A stretch of 62,010 nt of DNA from Euryarchaeota archaeon UBA443. GTDB lineage: Archaea; Thermoplasmatota; Poseidoniia; Poseidoniales; Poseidoniaceae. Positions 44,215 through 52,268 of the stretch are shown piece after piece (the stretch's first letter is position 1; each line of letters starts with the position of its first letter). The notes under the pieces are model-generated. The model ran no database searches. It saw nothing but the letters and a program-made list of their open reading frames with translations, and had not been told where the DNA came from. The DNA lies in the NCBI GenBank assembly GCA_002499195.1, contig DAKS01000051.1:1-62010 (forward strand), given 5' to 3'. The translations under genes and the position numbers were made by a program.

Positions 44215-46037
44215 GCATTGAGCGAACCAATCGATTGCGAATTGCCTTGCAGAAGGCGAAGGCAGGGCTTTCGATTGAAGGAGAGAACAAATCGGACAAT
44301 CCCTCCAAACTTGGACGCATCTTAAACAAACAAAGTACGGTTTCAACAAAGCGAGGTTTCATTCAATCTCAACCGATTCATGAACGCCCCTTGATGAAAG
44401 CGATTAGCGAAGAAGTGCTTGGAGAAGATACAGAATATCAACCGATGATAGAACTTGAACGCTCTCATCCAATCTCTCGATTGAAAGAACTGCGTGAGCG
44501 GAATTTAGATCAAACAATTCCAGAAGGAAGTCTTGGTGATAAGGTTGGATTCTCCCCCTTAGGACAACCTCTATGGTCAACTATACTCGATGAACAACGA
44601 AATATGCCCTTGAATCTCCCTCCGCCGGAGTTAACACCTCCAATACATGGTGATCTATCGCATCACAGCACGATTCTCTCCAGTCAAACTAACTGGCCAA
44701 AACGTTTGGAAATAAGTCAACGTAAAACCTTCAAACATTGGAAAGTGAATGCAGAAAATAATCAAGCAACTATGGTCTGCGAATCGATTATCGACAACCT
44801 TGGCGAACGGCATAACCCACACATCATTGTAGGGGATCGAGAGGTTGGAAAGAGTCACCTCTTACAAGCAACTGGTCAGAGCGCTTTGCGATATTTTGAT
44901 GGTGATGTTCGTATTTTACGTGCAACAGAACTCCTCGGTCTCGATTCAATTCCAAATGATTGGCATGAGGCTATTGCATCTACTTCACTCCTTCTCATCG
45001 ATGATATTCACCTCATCGCCGAACATGAACAGCATGCTCAAAGTATCGGCCACCTGATTGATCATGCATTGAATTTAGGCGCACACGTCCTCTCGACATC
45101 CACATCGCACCCACGTGAATGGAAATCCTCTCGACTGTGGGAATTGTTGCATCATGCTTCAGTTTCAACCATCCATCGTATTTCAGAGGCGAGTTTGGCA
45201 ATGCACATCAAACAGCAAGCATCCTTGCTTGGAATGCTTTTCGAGGATGCTCACACCATGGAGATTTTGAATCATAGCGGCCAATCATGGAGAGGTGTTG
45301 AAGCAGCTCTTTCAACACTTAAGGACGCTCATGGACGCGGTCAAGAAATCTTGAATCCTGAAGACGTTGCTGCCGTACTTAACGGCCAATCTATTGAAGC
45401 ATCGGCAATGAAAGAAGTAAACGCCAATTCATCCATCTCTCTAGCATCGGATATCCTTAAGCGAGCAACCGACGTTGTGTATTCAGAAGTGGATGTAGGA
45501 GGTATCGAACTCCATACCTCTGCACTCGAAGAGGAAGTGGATGATTGGGAACCAACAATGGTCACAGCAGAGGACCTGAATACTGCCAATGATCTCCTCG
45601 AAATGCATTTGAAAACGACCCTTGAGGAATTGACACCTGAAGCGCCAACAGTTCTCGATGTACATTCACAGGATCATCACCTAACACATCAGTTAGGTAC
45701 GATTGAAGGTTCTGACGTTGAACGAACCGCAGATATGTTGGCCGGAATTGATGCATCCATCGATGAAGCACTTGCGCAACGAGAACGAATCATTGTTCGC
45801 GACGATTTGAGATTACGCCATCTTGAACTCATGATGGAAGACCTTCTTGAGCGAACTGCACATGCTGATGCGAATGAACTCAACGATATTGTCGATGAAC
45901 TACGGATTATCGAACACGAACTAGGATTGGTGAGTGAAGATGCGATGGAAGCCTTCGAGTTAGAGGATGAAGAAATCAAAGTTGCCCACCTCTCAACCAT
46001 TAAGCCAACAACTCGACTTTTGGGTGAAGAAGAATGA
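44211..46037 (+). CDS. DnaA/Hda-like AAA+ ATPase without DNA-binding domain
   Basis: 608 residues. Residues ~170-390 match the DnaA ATPase: TFKHWKV..N..A then NPHIIVG (203-208), Walker A GDREVGKS (208-215), Walker B LLLIDDIHLI (261-270), sensor 1 around STSTSHP, and sensor 2 in WRGVEAALSTL (R361). At the arginine-finger position DnaA has RLxSRF; here it reads RLWELL, so the finger appears lost. There is no C-terminal helix-turn-helix (DnaA domain IV); instead an acidic region and a helical, probably coiled C-terminus (~510-590). The N-terminal ~165 residues are low complexity. It overlaps its neighbours by four bases on each side. Confidence 0.75.
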   Translation: MSIERTNRLRIALQKAKAGLSIEGENKSDNPSKLGRILNKQSTVSTKRGFIQSQPIHERPLMKAISEEVLGEDTEYQPMIELERSHPISRLKELRERNLDQTIPEGSLGDKVGFSPLGQPLWSTILDEQRNMPLNLPPPELTPPIHGDLSHHSTILSSQTNWPKRLEISQRKTFKHWKVNAENNQATMVCESIIDNLGERHNPHIIVGDREVGKSHLLQATGQSALRYFDGDVRILRATELLGLDSIPNDWHEAIASTSLLLIDDIHLIAEHEQHAQSIGHLIDHALNLGAHVLSTSTSHPREWKSSRLWELLHHASVSTIHRISEASLAMHIKQQASLLGMLFEDAHTMEILNHSGQSWRGVEAALSTLKDAHGRGQEILNPEDVAAVLNGQSIEASAMKEVNANSSISLASDILKRATDVVYSEVDVGGIELHTSALEEEVDDWEPTMVTAEDLNTANDLLEMHLKTTLEELTPEAPTVLDVHSQDHHLTHQLGTIEGSDVERTADMLAGIDASIDEALAQRERIIVRDDLRLRHLELMMEDLLERTAHADANELNDIVDELRIIEHELGLVSEDAMEAFELEDEEIKVAHLSTIKPTTRLLGEEE

Positions 46038-46492
46038 GGGGCGCTTGGTGGGCCGACGGTGTTCGGTTCACTTGTCAACCGGACTGTGGGCGCTGTTGCG
46101 ACGAGCCTGGGGGAATCGTTTACCTCTCACGGAACGATGCTAAGAGACTCGCAGAACATGCGAATCTCAGTGTACGAGATTATCTCAAAAAAGATTGTAC
46201 TACGACATTGGATGGTCGTTATATCCTTCGATCAAATCAATCCGATGGCATCTGTATCTATTTGGACGAAAAGAAGCAATGCACCATCTATGAAGTGCGT
46301 CCTCAGCAATGCAAAGCATTCCCATGGTGGGGTGAAAATTTGCGAAGCAAACGATCTTGGAACAAGGTGAAGGAAAGTTGCCCTGGATTAACCGCAGAAG
46401 ATGCGATTATAATCAAGGGTGAAGAAATCCGACTTCATGTCAATGCTGACCGACAATCAACTCAAGGTTTCCGAGTTTGGGAAGATGCTTGA
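46034..46492 (+). CDS. YkgJ-type CxxCxxCC metal-binding protein
   Basis: 152 residues. FTCQPDCGRCC at the start and CIYL...CTIYEVRPQQCKAFPWW form the eight-Cys-type pattern of PF03692, predicted to bind zinc or an iron-sulfur cluster. Reaction unknown. Its ATG overlaps the DnaA-like stop by ATGA, making a three-gene unit. Confidence 0.82.
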   Translation: MRGAWWADGVRFTCQPDCGRCCDEPGGIVYLSRNDAKRLAEHANLSVRDYLKKDCTTTLDGRYILRSNQSDGICIYLDEKKQCTIYEVRPQQCKAFPWWGENLRSKRSWNKVKESCPGLTAEDAIIIKGEEIRLHVNADRQSTQGFRVWEDA

Positions 46493-46494
46493 TT

Positions 46495-46514
46495 TGGTGT
46501 AGTTTTCGACACCA
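46495..46514. promoter_or_regulatory. Inverted repeat between ykgJ-like gene and citrate synthase
   Basis: TGGTGT-N8-ACACCA begins 3 bases after the upstream stop and ends 25 bases before the TATA-like box of the citrate synthase gene. It could be an operator or an RNA hairpin; there is no T-tract after it. Confidence 0.3.
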
Positions 46515-46538
46515 GAAGTAATCCTTTCTATCCTTTCA

Positions 46539-46545
46539 TTTATAC
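46539..46545 (+). promoter_or_regulatory. TATA-like box for citrate synthase
   Basis: TTTATAC lies 33-39 bases before the ATG at 46578 but only 3 bases before an in-frame ATG at 46548. The spacing supports transcription starting near 46570 and translation from 46578. Confidence 0.45.
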
Positions 46546-46577
46546 GAATGACCGAGTTGGCTTACACCGGTGAGACC

Positions 46578-47744
46578 ATGGGTGAGGAAGGGAACCACTT
46601 ACTTGACTTGACAGAATCCCACCTAGACATTGGAATGCGAGGCGTTCCTGTTGGAACCTGTCGAACATCCTTCGTCACCCCTGGAGAAGGCGTTCACTAC
46701 TGTGGATACCCTATCAAGGAACTTGCAGCAATGCAACCAGAAGATGTTGTATATCTCTTGCATAACAAGGAACTTCCAACTCCTGAACAATCTGTGGCAT
46801 TCCGAAAAGATCTCGAACGCCGTGCAGTGATGCCTGGTGATCTTGGGCCAGTTTTTTCAGCCCTGCCTCGGGATGGTCATCCCATGGATTGGCTTGCAAT
46901 TGGTATCCAAACACTTGGAATGTGGGATTGTAAGAACGATTGGAAGGAAGACGCACTCAACCTTGTTGCTCGGATGCCTCGTATGATGGGACTTTTATTC
47001 CGCTACCGTGAGAACCGAGTTGAAGGAATCCCTGACGATGACACAAGTTTGTCGATGGTTGAACGATTCACCAACACACTCGATCTCGATGTTGACCAAG
47101 AAAAATTGAATCGTGTCCTTGCTGTATACCTAGTATTGCATATGGACCATGGTGGAGGCAACCTCTCGACATTTGTTGGTAAAGCTGTTGCTAGTGGCCA
47201 TGCTACGTTGTATTCAGCCATGGCCGGTTCGATGAATGCCTTGAGTGGTCCGCTTCACGGGCGTGCCAACCAATCCTGCTTGGAATTCGTTCTACGTGTC
47301 GGTACATCAGATCCTGTTAAAGTCGAAAAATTCGTTCGTGAAGAGCTTGAAGCAGGCCGCCCTGTGTTCGGATTCGGACACGCAGTATTACGCACAGAGG
47401 ACCCACGTGCAGCAGCACAATTCGCACTTGGTGAGCAGTTGTGTCCCGATGATGAGAATTTCAAAATTATTCGAACTCTCCGAGAGGTTGCACCACGTGT
47501 TTTGGCAGAAAACCCAAAAATCTCCAACCCTAATGCAAACGTCGATATCGCCTCGGGAGCACTCCTCCATCATGTTGGCCTCAAGAATCCAAGTTACTAC
47601 ACCACCTTCTTTGGATGGGCACGTGTTGCTGGTATTGGTGCACAAATCTATGACGAGCGAGTCGTCATGCGAAATGGAAAAGGTGTCCCGATTTATCGAC
47701 CAAAATACATTGCTCGGGAACAAGTACTACGTCATGTTGAATGA
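46578..47744 (+). CDS. gltA: Citrate synthase
   Basis: Condenses oxaloacetate and acetyl-CoA at the entry to the TCA cycle. Catalytic residues are H227 in GPLHGRANQ, H268 in GFGHAVLR and D323 in NANVDIASG. MDHGGGNLSTF matches the conserved substrate loop. About 388 residues. The ATG at 46578 has GGTGAG (46569-46574) upstream and sits at the right distance from the TATA-like box; the ATG at 46548 would be almost on the box. A 2-methylcitrate synthase role is possible, as the families are close. Confidence 0.9.
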   Translation: MGEEGNHLLDLTESHLDIGMRGVPVGTCRTSFVTPGEGVHYCGYPIKELAAMQPEDVVYLLHNKELPTPEQSVAFRKDLERRAVMPGDLGPVFSALPRDGHPMDWLAIGIQTLGMWDCKNDWKEDALNLVARMPRMMGLLFRYRENRVEGIPDDDTSLSMVERFTNTLDLDVDQEKLNRVLAVYLVLHMDHGGGNLSTFVGKAVASGHATLYSAMAGSMNALSGPLHGRANQSCLEFVLRVGTSDPVKVEKFVREELEAGRPVFGFGHAVLRTEDPRAAAQFALGEQLCPDDENFKIIRTLREVAPRVLAENPKISNPNANVDIASGALLHHVGLKNPSYYTTFFGWARVAGIGAQIYDERVVMRNGKGVPIYRPKYIAREQVLRHVE

Positions 47745-48122
47745 TTAAGAGTTAAGATCGATCTCAACATATCCTTCATGTTCCCTCACATCGTAGGTTT
47801 TCAATGGAGTTGGTTTTCTCAACTTCCCAAGTAATTTACCGTAGGCTGGGAAGTAATGAGCAGGTGACCATTCGTTAACTGAGCCATCTTCTGGGTGATA
47901 TGATGTATGATGAAGAGGACATCGTAGACAACCATCTTTGATTTTACCACCCCAATGCATCGGCCAAGCCATATGACGACAAAGGGCATTACTTCCGAAA
48001 AGCCCCTCTTCTGTTCGCATTACAAGAACCATCTTTGCTCCAATTGCCTTTCCCTTGACTTTATTCATTTTCAACTTGGATGTCTTGCATACTCGTTTCC
48101 ATCGAGGCGAAGTGTCGCTCAT
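47745..48122 (-). CDS. Rieske-type [2Fe-2S] protein
   Basis: 125 residues, soluble. Cluster ligands are in CRHMAWPM (Cys and His) and CPLHHTSY (Cys and His), with the usual EDGSV after. It resembles the small Rieske ferredoxins of oxygenases or a nitrite reductase small-subunit-like protein rather than a membrane bc1 subunit, as no membrane helix is present. No oxygenase is adjacent. It is divergent from the MMPL transporter. Confidence 0.88.
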   Translation of the reverse strand: MSDTSPRWKRVCKTSKLKMNKVKGKAIGAKMVLVMRTEEGLFGSNALCRHMAWPMHWGGKIKDGCLRCPLHHTSYHPEDGSVNEWSPAHYFPAYGKLLGKLRKPTPLKTYDVREHEGYVEIDLNS

Positions 48123-48155
48123 GATTTCAATTTCATGCCACGACTTATCAAATGA

Positions 48156-48194
48156 TGTTCAAAATCATATGCGAATTGTTTCAAATTTTGAACA
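48156..48194. promoter_or_regulatory. 10-bp inverted repeat upstream of MMPL gene
   Basis: TGTTCAAAAT (48156-48165) and ATTTTGAACA (48185-48194) are perfect inverted copies. The right arm also forms TTCAAA-T-TTTGAA (48180-48192). It ends 4 bases before the TATA-like box, a common place for archaeal repressor or activator sites. Confidence 0.5.
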
Positions 48195-48197
48195 CCA

Positions 48198-48204
48198 TTT
48201 ATAC
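48198..48204 (+). promoter_or_regulatory. TATA-like box for MMPL gene
   Basis: TTTATAC is centred 26 bases before the ATG at 48227, fitting a transcript with almost no leader. Confidence 0.5.
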
Positions 48205-48226
48205 CTGTGATTGAGGGCTGGAAGTT

Positions 48227-50995
48227 ATGGAGAACCCATTCAACGCGTTAACAGCCCTTTCGGTTAAACGTCCGAAAGCTACCATTGCATCCATTATCGT
48301 GATTACACTCGCACTATCATCGATGGCCCAATTCATCAATTTTGACAACAGTGAAGATGCCTTCTATCCTCAAAATGATACAACTGAATTGCTTTACGAA
48401 ATTGAAGATCGATATCAAGCATCATTAGATTTCATCCGTATAATCGACGAAATTGAACAGGGTGAGATGAAACAATCAACAACCTGGGAACAGTTTGCAA
48501 ATATTGAGGCAGAACTAGCTACGAACGAATTGTTCCTTGCTTACCAAGAACCATTGTATGGAGGAAGTGCAACCAGTGGACCAGCAGGTTCTGCTTTATT
48601 TTGGTTGAATACACAGGATTCAATCACGACTCAGTCATGGCGAGATAATCTTACCTTGCATCTTGCGAATGTTACAGTTGTCAGTGAGGAGAACTTTACA
48701 ACAGCACTCAACGATCTACAAACAGCAATTGATTCTGTGCCGTCTCCAGTAGCACCAAGCCCCCAAGATTTGAGAGATTGGAATCCTGGAGAAGTTGCAG
48801 ATTGGCAGCAAAGAATGGATGAGAACCTCAACATCAGCACAGAACTTGGTGCGCTCCAAGGTCAAATCCAAGGGTTGCTCGAAAGCCGTACAAACCCTGT
48901 TGAAATGGGTGCTCTTAACGCAGTTACTGGCCCACTTGAAGGCACTATTGGAACATATATTGGATTGCAGAAAATCGATCATCGCAGTAATATCATCGCG
49001 ACGATGCCTGCAGAAGACAAGCAAAGTCCATGGGAGAGTGATGGACCAATTCTCATTAGTTTGGTTGTTTCGACCGATGCTGCAAATTACGAAGATGCAG
49101 AGATAATAGGAGAGGTGCAAGAACTCATTGTTGGGTGGACTGAAGTATCCTTACTTGAGATTCAGAATTCCACAGGTGATGACGAATTACGCGTCTTCTC
49201 ATTCTCTGCTTTCCAGTATGAACAAAGTGCAAACATAGGAAAAGAGATTGGAATGTTGACATCGTTAGCATTGCTTTTCCTCACGATTCTATTGTACGTT
49301 AAATTCCGATCTGTTAGAGATACTGCGTATGTTATTGGCTTGACAATTCTCGCTATCGCCGCAACCTACGGAGCAGCAGGAATCTTCGGATTGACATTCA
49401 ATGCTGCAATGAATAGTATTCCGATTCTTCTACTCGCCATCGGTGTCGATTATGGTATCCACGTCGTTACACGGATTCGGGAAGTGATGCAGGATATGGA
49501 ACGTGATGATCCTCAAGGAAGAACAACGCTGAAGGATTTTGATCACGAACTACGTGTCAAAGCAATACGTTCTGGAGCAGTCCTAACTTCGGCAGCATTG
49601 GTCATCGCAATTTTTACCGATATGGTTGGATTCTTGTCCTTTAGGCTTTCATCCCAAATGTTCCTTGTCAACTTCGGTACTGTCATCGCGCTTGGATTAT
49701 TTTCGATCTATGTGTTGAGCATCTCCCTCCTACCTGCACTTATGACCGCACTGCCTTCGAAGGCGCTACCTCTGAAGAAATCGGGCGCAATGAACGAAAC
49801 CAAACTCACATCTACAATCGGTCAAATGGCAGAAAACAAGCCCATTCTCGTCATTTTGGTTGCTGTGATACTCTCCCTTCCCATGGCTTATGGAATGAGT
49901 ACACTTGAAGTTGGGTTTGATACAGCCGAACAATTCGATGATTCTCTTGAAGTTGTACAAGATTTTCTTATGATTGCTGAAGAATTCCAAAGCAGTCCAA
50001 CACCGTTGTATGTTGTTCTTGAAGGTAACATTCTCTCGGCTGAAGGTTTGCTAGCATACAACACTGCAATCGAAACCCTTAGCAATACAGAGGGAGTTAC
50101 TGGCTCCCCTACTGGAATGTGGGATACGCTTGAATCTGAACGTGGACGTAATCCCACATTGGATGGTTTAATGGCTAATTTGACCACTTCAGATGGATTC
50201 GATCTACTCAAAACATACCTGCTTGAGAATACCACTGGACGTGAACTCGTCGACTCGCTCCTGTATACCAATGGCCAACAAACCATAATTTCATTCCAAG
50301 CAAACACCCTCGATTGGCAGGCAACTGTTGACTTTGAGGAAGCGCTCTCTGCGTCATTGAAAGAGGCTTCAGCAACCGTTGAAGGTGACTTTTCAATGGA
50401 ACTCAGTGGCCGCGCCTTGATCCTAGCACAAATCAGTGCTGATGTAGCGATTTCAGCGATTACATCTACTGCTATCGTCGCATTCACGATCTTGTTTGTT
50501 TTGGTTATCATACAGTTCATCCGAACACAAAGCATCCAGCAAGCCGTCCTTCGTGGAGTTGTGATTTGGATCCCTCTTATCACAGTGGTCATGTGGGTAT
50601 ACGGTATCATGGGTCTTGCAGGTTATCAATTGAATTCACAAACCGTAACCATAGGTGCTCTTGCACTTGGTCTAGGTGTTGATTACGCGGTTCACTATGT
50701 GATTCGTCTTGAAGAGGAAGTGGAATTACATCCAGAGAAAACTGTCGCTCAATGGACATCGAAGACAACAGCTACGACCGGAAGAGCGATGCTCGGTGCA
50801 GCCATCAGTACTGCAGGTGGTTTTGCAATTCTCAACTTCTCTGGACTCCTGCCACTACGATTGTTTGGACAGGTGTTCATTGTTGCAATCAGCCTTGCAA
50901 TGATTTCAAGCGTGACACTTCTACCAACATTGTACGGACCATTCCTTCGCCATGATGCAAGGAAACACCTTGCCGAATTCAGCGAGCAGGAATGA
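48227..50995 (+). CDS. MMPL/RND superfamily exporter
   Basis: 922 residues in two homologous halves, each with one helix, a large external domain and five helices (12 in all). GVDYGIHVVTR in helix 4 of the first half and GLGVDYAVHYVIRLEEE in the second are the proton-relay type motifs of the archaeal HAE3/MMPL group. These proteins typically move lipids or hydrophobic compounds (hopanoid or isoprenoid type in characterised relatives). No accessory subunit is nearby. Its stop abuts the convergent GDPD-like stop. Confidence 0.87.
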   Translation: MENPFNALTALSVKRPKATIASIIVITLALSSMAQFINFDNSEDAFYPQNDTTELLYEIEDRYQASLDFIRIIDEIEQGEMKQSTTWEQFANIEAELATNELFLAYQEPLYGGSATSGPAGSALFWLNTQDSITTQSWRDNLTLHLANVTVVSEENFTTALNDLQTAIDSVPSPVAPSPQDLRDWNPGEVADWQQRMDENLNISTELGALQGQIQGLLESRTNPVEMGALNAVTGPLEGTIGTYIGLQKIDHRSNIIATMPAEDKQSPWESDGPILISLVVSTDAANYEDAEIIGEVQELIVGWTEVSLLEIQNSTGDDELRVFSFSAFQYEQSANIGKEIGMLTSLALLFLTILLYVKFRSVRDTAYVIGLTILAIAATYGAAGIFGLTFNAAMNSIPILLLAIGVDYGIHVVTRIREVMQDMERDDPQGRTTLKDFDHELRVKAIRSGAVLTSAALVIAIFTDMVGFLSFRLSSQMFLVNFGTVIALGLFSIYVLSISLLPALMTALPSKALPLKKSGAMNETKLTSTIGQMAENKPILVILVAVILSLPMAYGMSTLEVGFDTAEQFDDSLEVVQDFLMIAEEFQSSPTPLYVVLEGNILSAEGLLAYNTAIETLSNTEGVTGSPTGMWDTLESERGRNPTLDGLMANLTTSDGFDLLKTYLLENTTGRELVDSLLYTNGQQTIISFQANTLDWQATVDFEEALSASLKEASATVEGDFSMELSGRALILAQISADVAISAITSTAIVAFTILFVLVIIQFIRTQSIQQAVLRGVVIWIPLITVVMWVYGIMGLAGYQLNSQTVTIGALALGLGVDYAVHYVIRLEEEVELHPEKTVAQWTSKTTATTGRAMLGAAISTAGGFAILNFSGLLPLRLFGQVFIVAISLAMISSVTLLPTLYGPFLRHDARKHLAEFSEQE

Positions 50996-52144
50996 TCAGA
51001 GTACTGGACGTTTGGTCTTACCAGATCCTCGATGGCCGATCATTCGGACAACTTCCCATGGCATGCTACCTTGTTGCTTCTCAAAATCGAGAAGATCGTC
51101 AACAGACTTTGTCCAATTCCATTTCCTTCTCCAATAGGAAAGAAGGTCACGCTTTCGAGATTCATCACATTCCATCCAAGATGGAACCTCATTTTTTAGT
51201 GAATTGAGTAATTCCTGATGATTTTCTTTCGTTGCACTGTTGAGTTGTTCTTGTTGATCCTTATCGAGTGGAAACGTTGCAGGTTGTGCCCAACGTGTAT
51301 GGCCACTTGGCAGCCATGTTAACTCGGGATCGCTCATATCAGTTAGTGCGGATAGCCCTGCATTAAGAACAGAATGCTCAATCTTCGGAGTGACAGGCCA
51401 CAAATATACCGGAAATCCCTTTCTTATCGCTGTTAATCGTTTCAATTGTTTTCCTTTCAGCCCCACTGTTCGTCCAATTGGTAGAAGGTTTGTAGGTGGA
51501 AGAAGATACTCTGCTGCACAAGGCATCATCGGAGATTGATTCTGTTGATGTTTACGCATTAATCGAGCAAATGAAGTCGTTAGGTATTCTGGGAAAACGA
51601 GTGTTCGCTGCGTCTTCCTGCCACCAAATGGCCGTATTGTTGGTAACAATGTTGACCAATCACGTTGTATATTGCCTACCTTTGCTGCATTTTTCATCGA
51701 TTTGTGAAACGCGTAATGCACTGTGGAATGCTTTGGGACCTCATATTCATCAAACAATGCTTCTGCTCGTTTCATTGTTTTACCCATGTGGGCATCGTGC
51801 TTTTTTCTGTTAAACCATCCACCAGTTCTCTTGATTTTCAAACTTGGTCGCTTTGATTCACAAACTAGAACTTTTCCTTGTTCTTGAACTGATTTTTGGA
51901 TGAGAGGATGTTCCAACAACATCTTTAGCGAGCAGAATCCAAATTCGATTAACTCATCCAAGTCCCAATCCTCAACAAAAGGCGATTTTTTCTTCCTTCG
52001 AGATGGATCGACTGAAACAGTTCTGTCATGATGAATGACTATCTGTTCGTCCTTTGTCAAGCGCATATCAAACTCGATTCCATCGAACAAATACATAGCG
52101 TGGACAAGGCTGTCCAAGGTATTTTCAGGGGCTTGTTGATACAT
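50996..52144 (-). CDS. Glycerophosphodiester phosphodiesterase-family protein, apparently circularly permuted
   Basis: 382 residues. GDPD enzymes hydrolyse glycerophosphodiesters in a TIM barrel. The protein begins MYQQAPENTL, so PENT is at residues 6-9. Metal ligands follow as E24 and D26 in GIEFDMR, H39 in IHHD and E96 in CESK. The closing strand motif is ALTDMSDPEL. The HRG motif, which normally precedes PENT in the first strand, is missing there and appears at the extreme C-terminus as MIGHRGSG (H371-G373). GGGTGA five bases before the ATG at 52144 fixes the start. The middle (~105-250) is less conserved. If the barrel closes normally the enzyme could be active. Confidence 0.78.
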   Translation of the reverse strand: MYQQAPENTLDSLVHAMYLFDGIEFDMRLTKDEQIVIHHDRTVSVDPSRRKKKSPFVEDWDLDELIEFGFCSLKMLLEHPLIQKSVQEQGKVLVCESKRPSLKIKRTGGWFNRKKHDAHMGKTMKRAEALFDEYEVPKHSTVHYAFHKSMKNAAKVGNIQRDWSTLLPTIRPFGGRKTQRTLVFPEYLTTSFARLMRKHQQNQSPMMPCAAEYLLPPTNLLPIGRTVGLKGKQLKRLTAIRKGFPVYLWPVTPKIEHSVLNAGLSALTDMSDPELTWLPSGHTRWAQPATFPLDKDQQEQLNSATKENHQELLNSLKNEVPSWMECDESRKRDLLSYWRRKWNWTKSVDDLLDFEKQQGSMPWEVVRMIGHRGSGKTKRPVL

Positions 52145-52149
52145 CCGCT

Positions 52150-52155
52150 TCACCC
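52150..52155 (-). promoter_or_regulatory. Shine-Dalgarno site fixing the GDPD-like start
   Basis: On the minus strand GGGTGA is followed by five bases and the ATG at 52144. It argues against a TTG start at 52180 and so against any N-terminal HRG strand. Even the longer form has no HRG. Confidence 0.6.
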
Positions 52156-52268
52156 ATGCTATTTCACAATACTTCTTCAATTCCAGTATCAGTATTTATC
52201 AATAGAACTCATCTTTTATTCCTGTTAAGTTGGTAAACATCTAAACGAACAAACACTAGGCATCGGTT

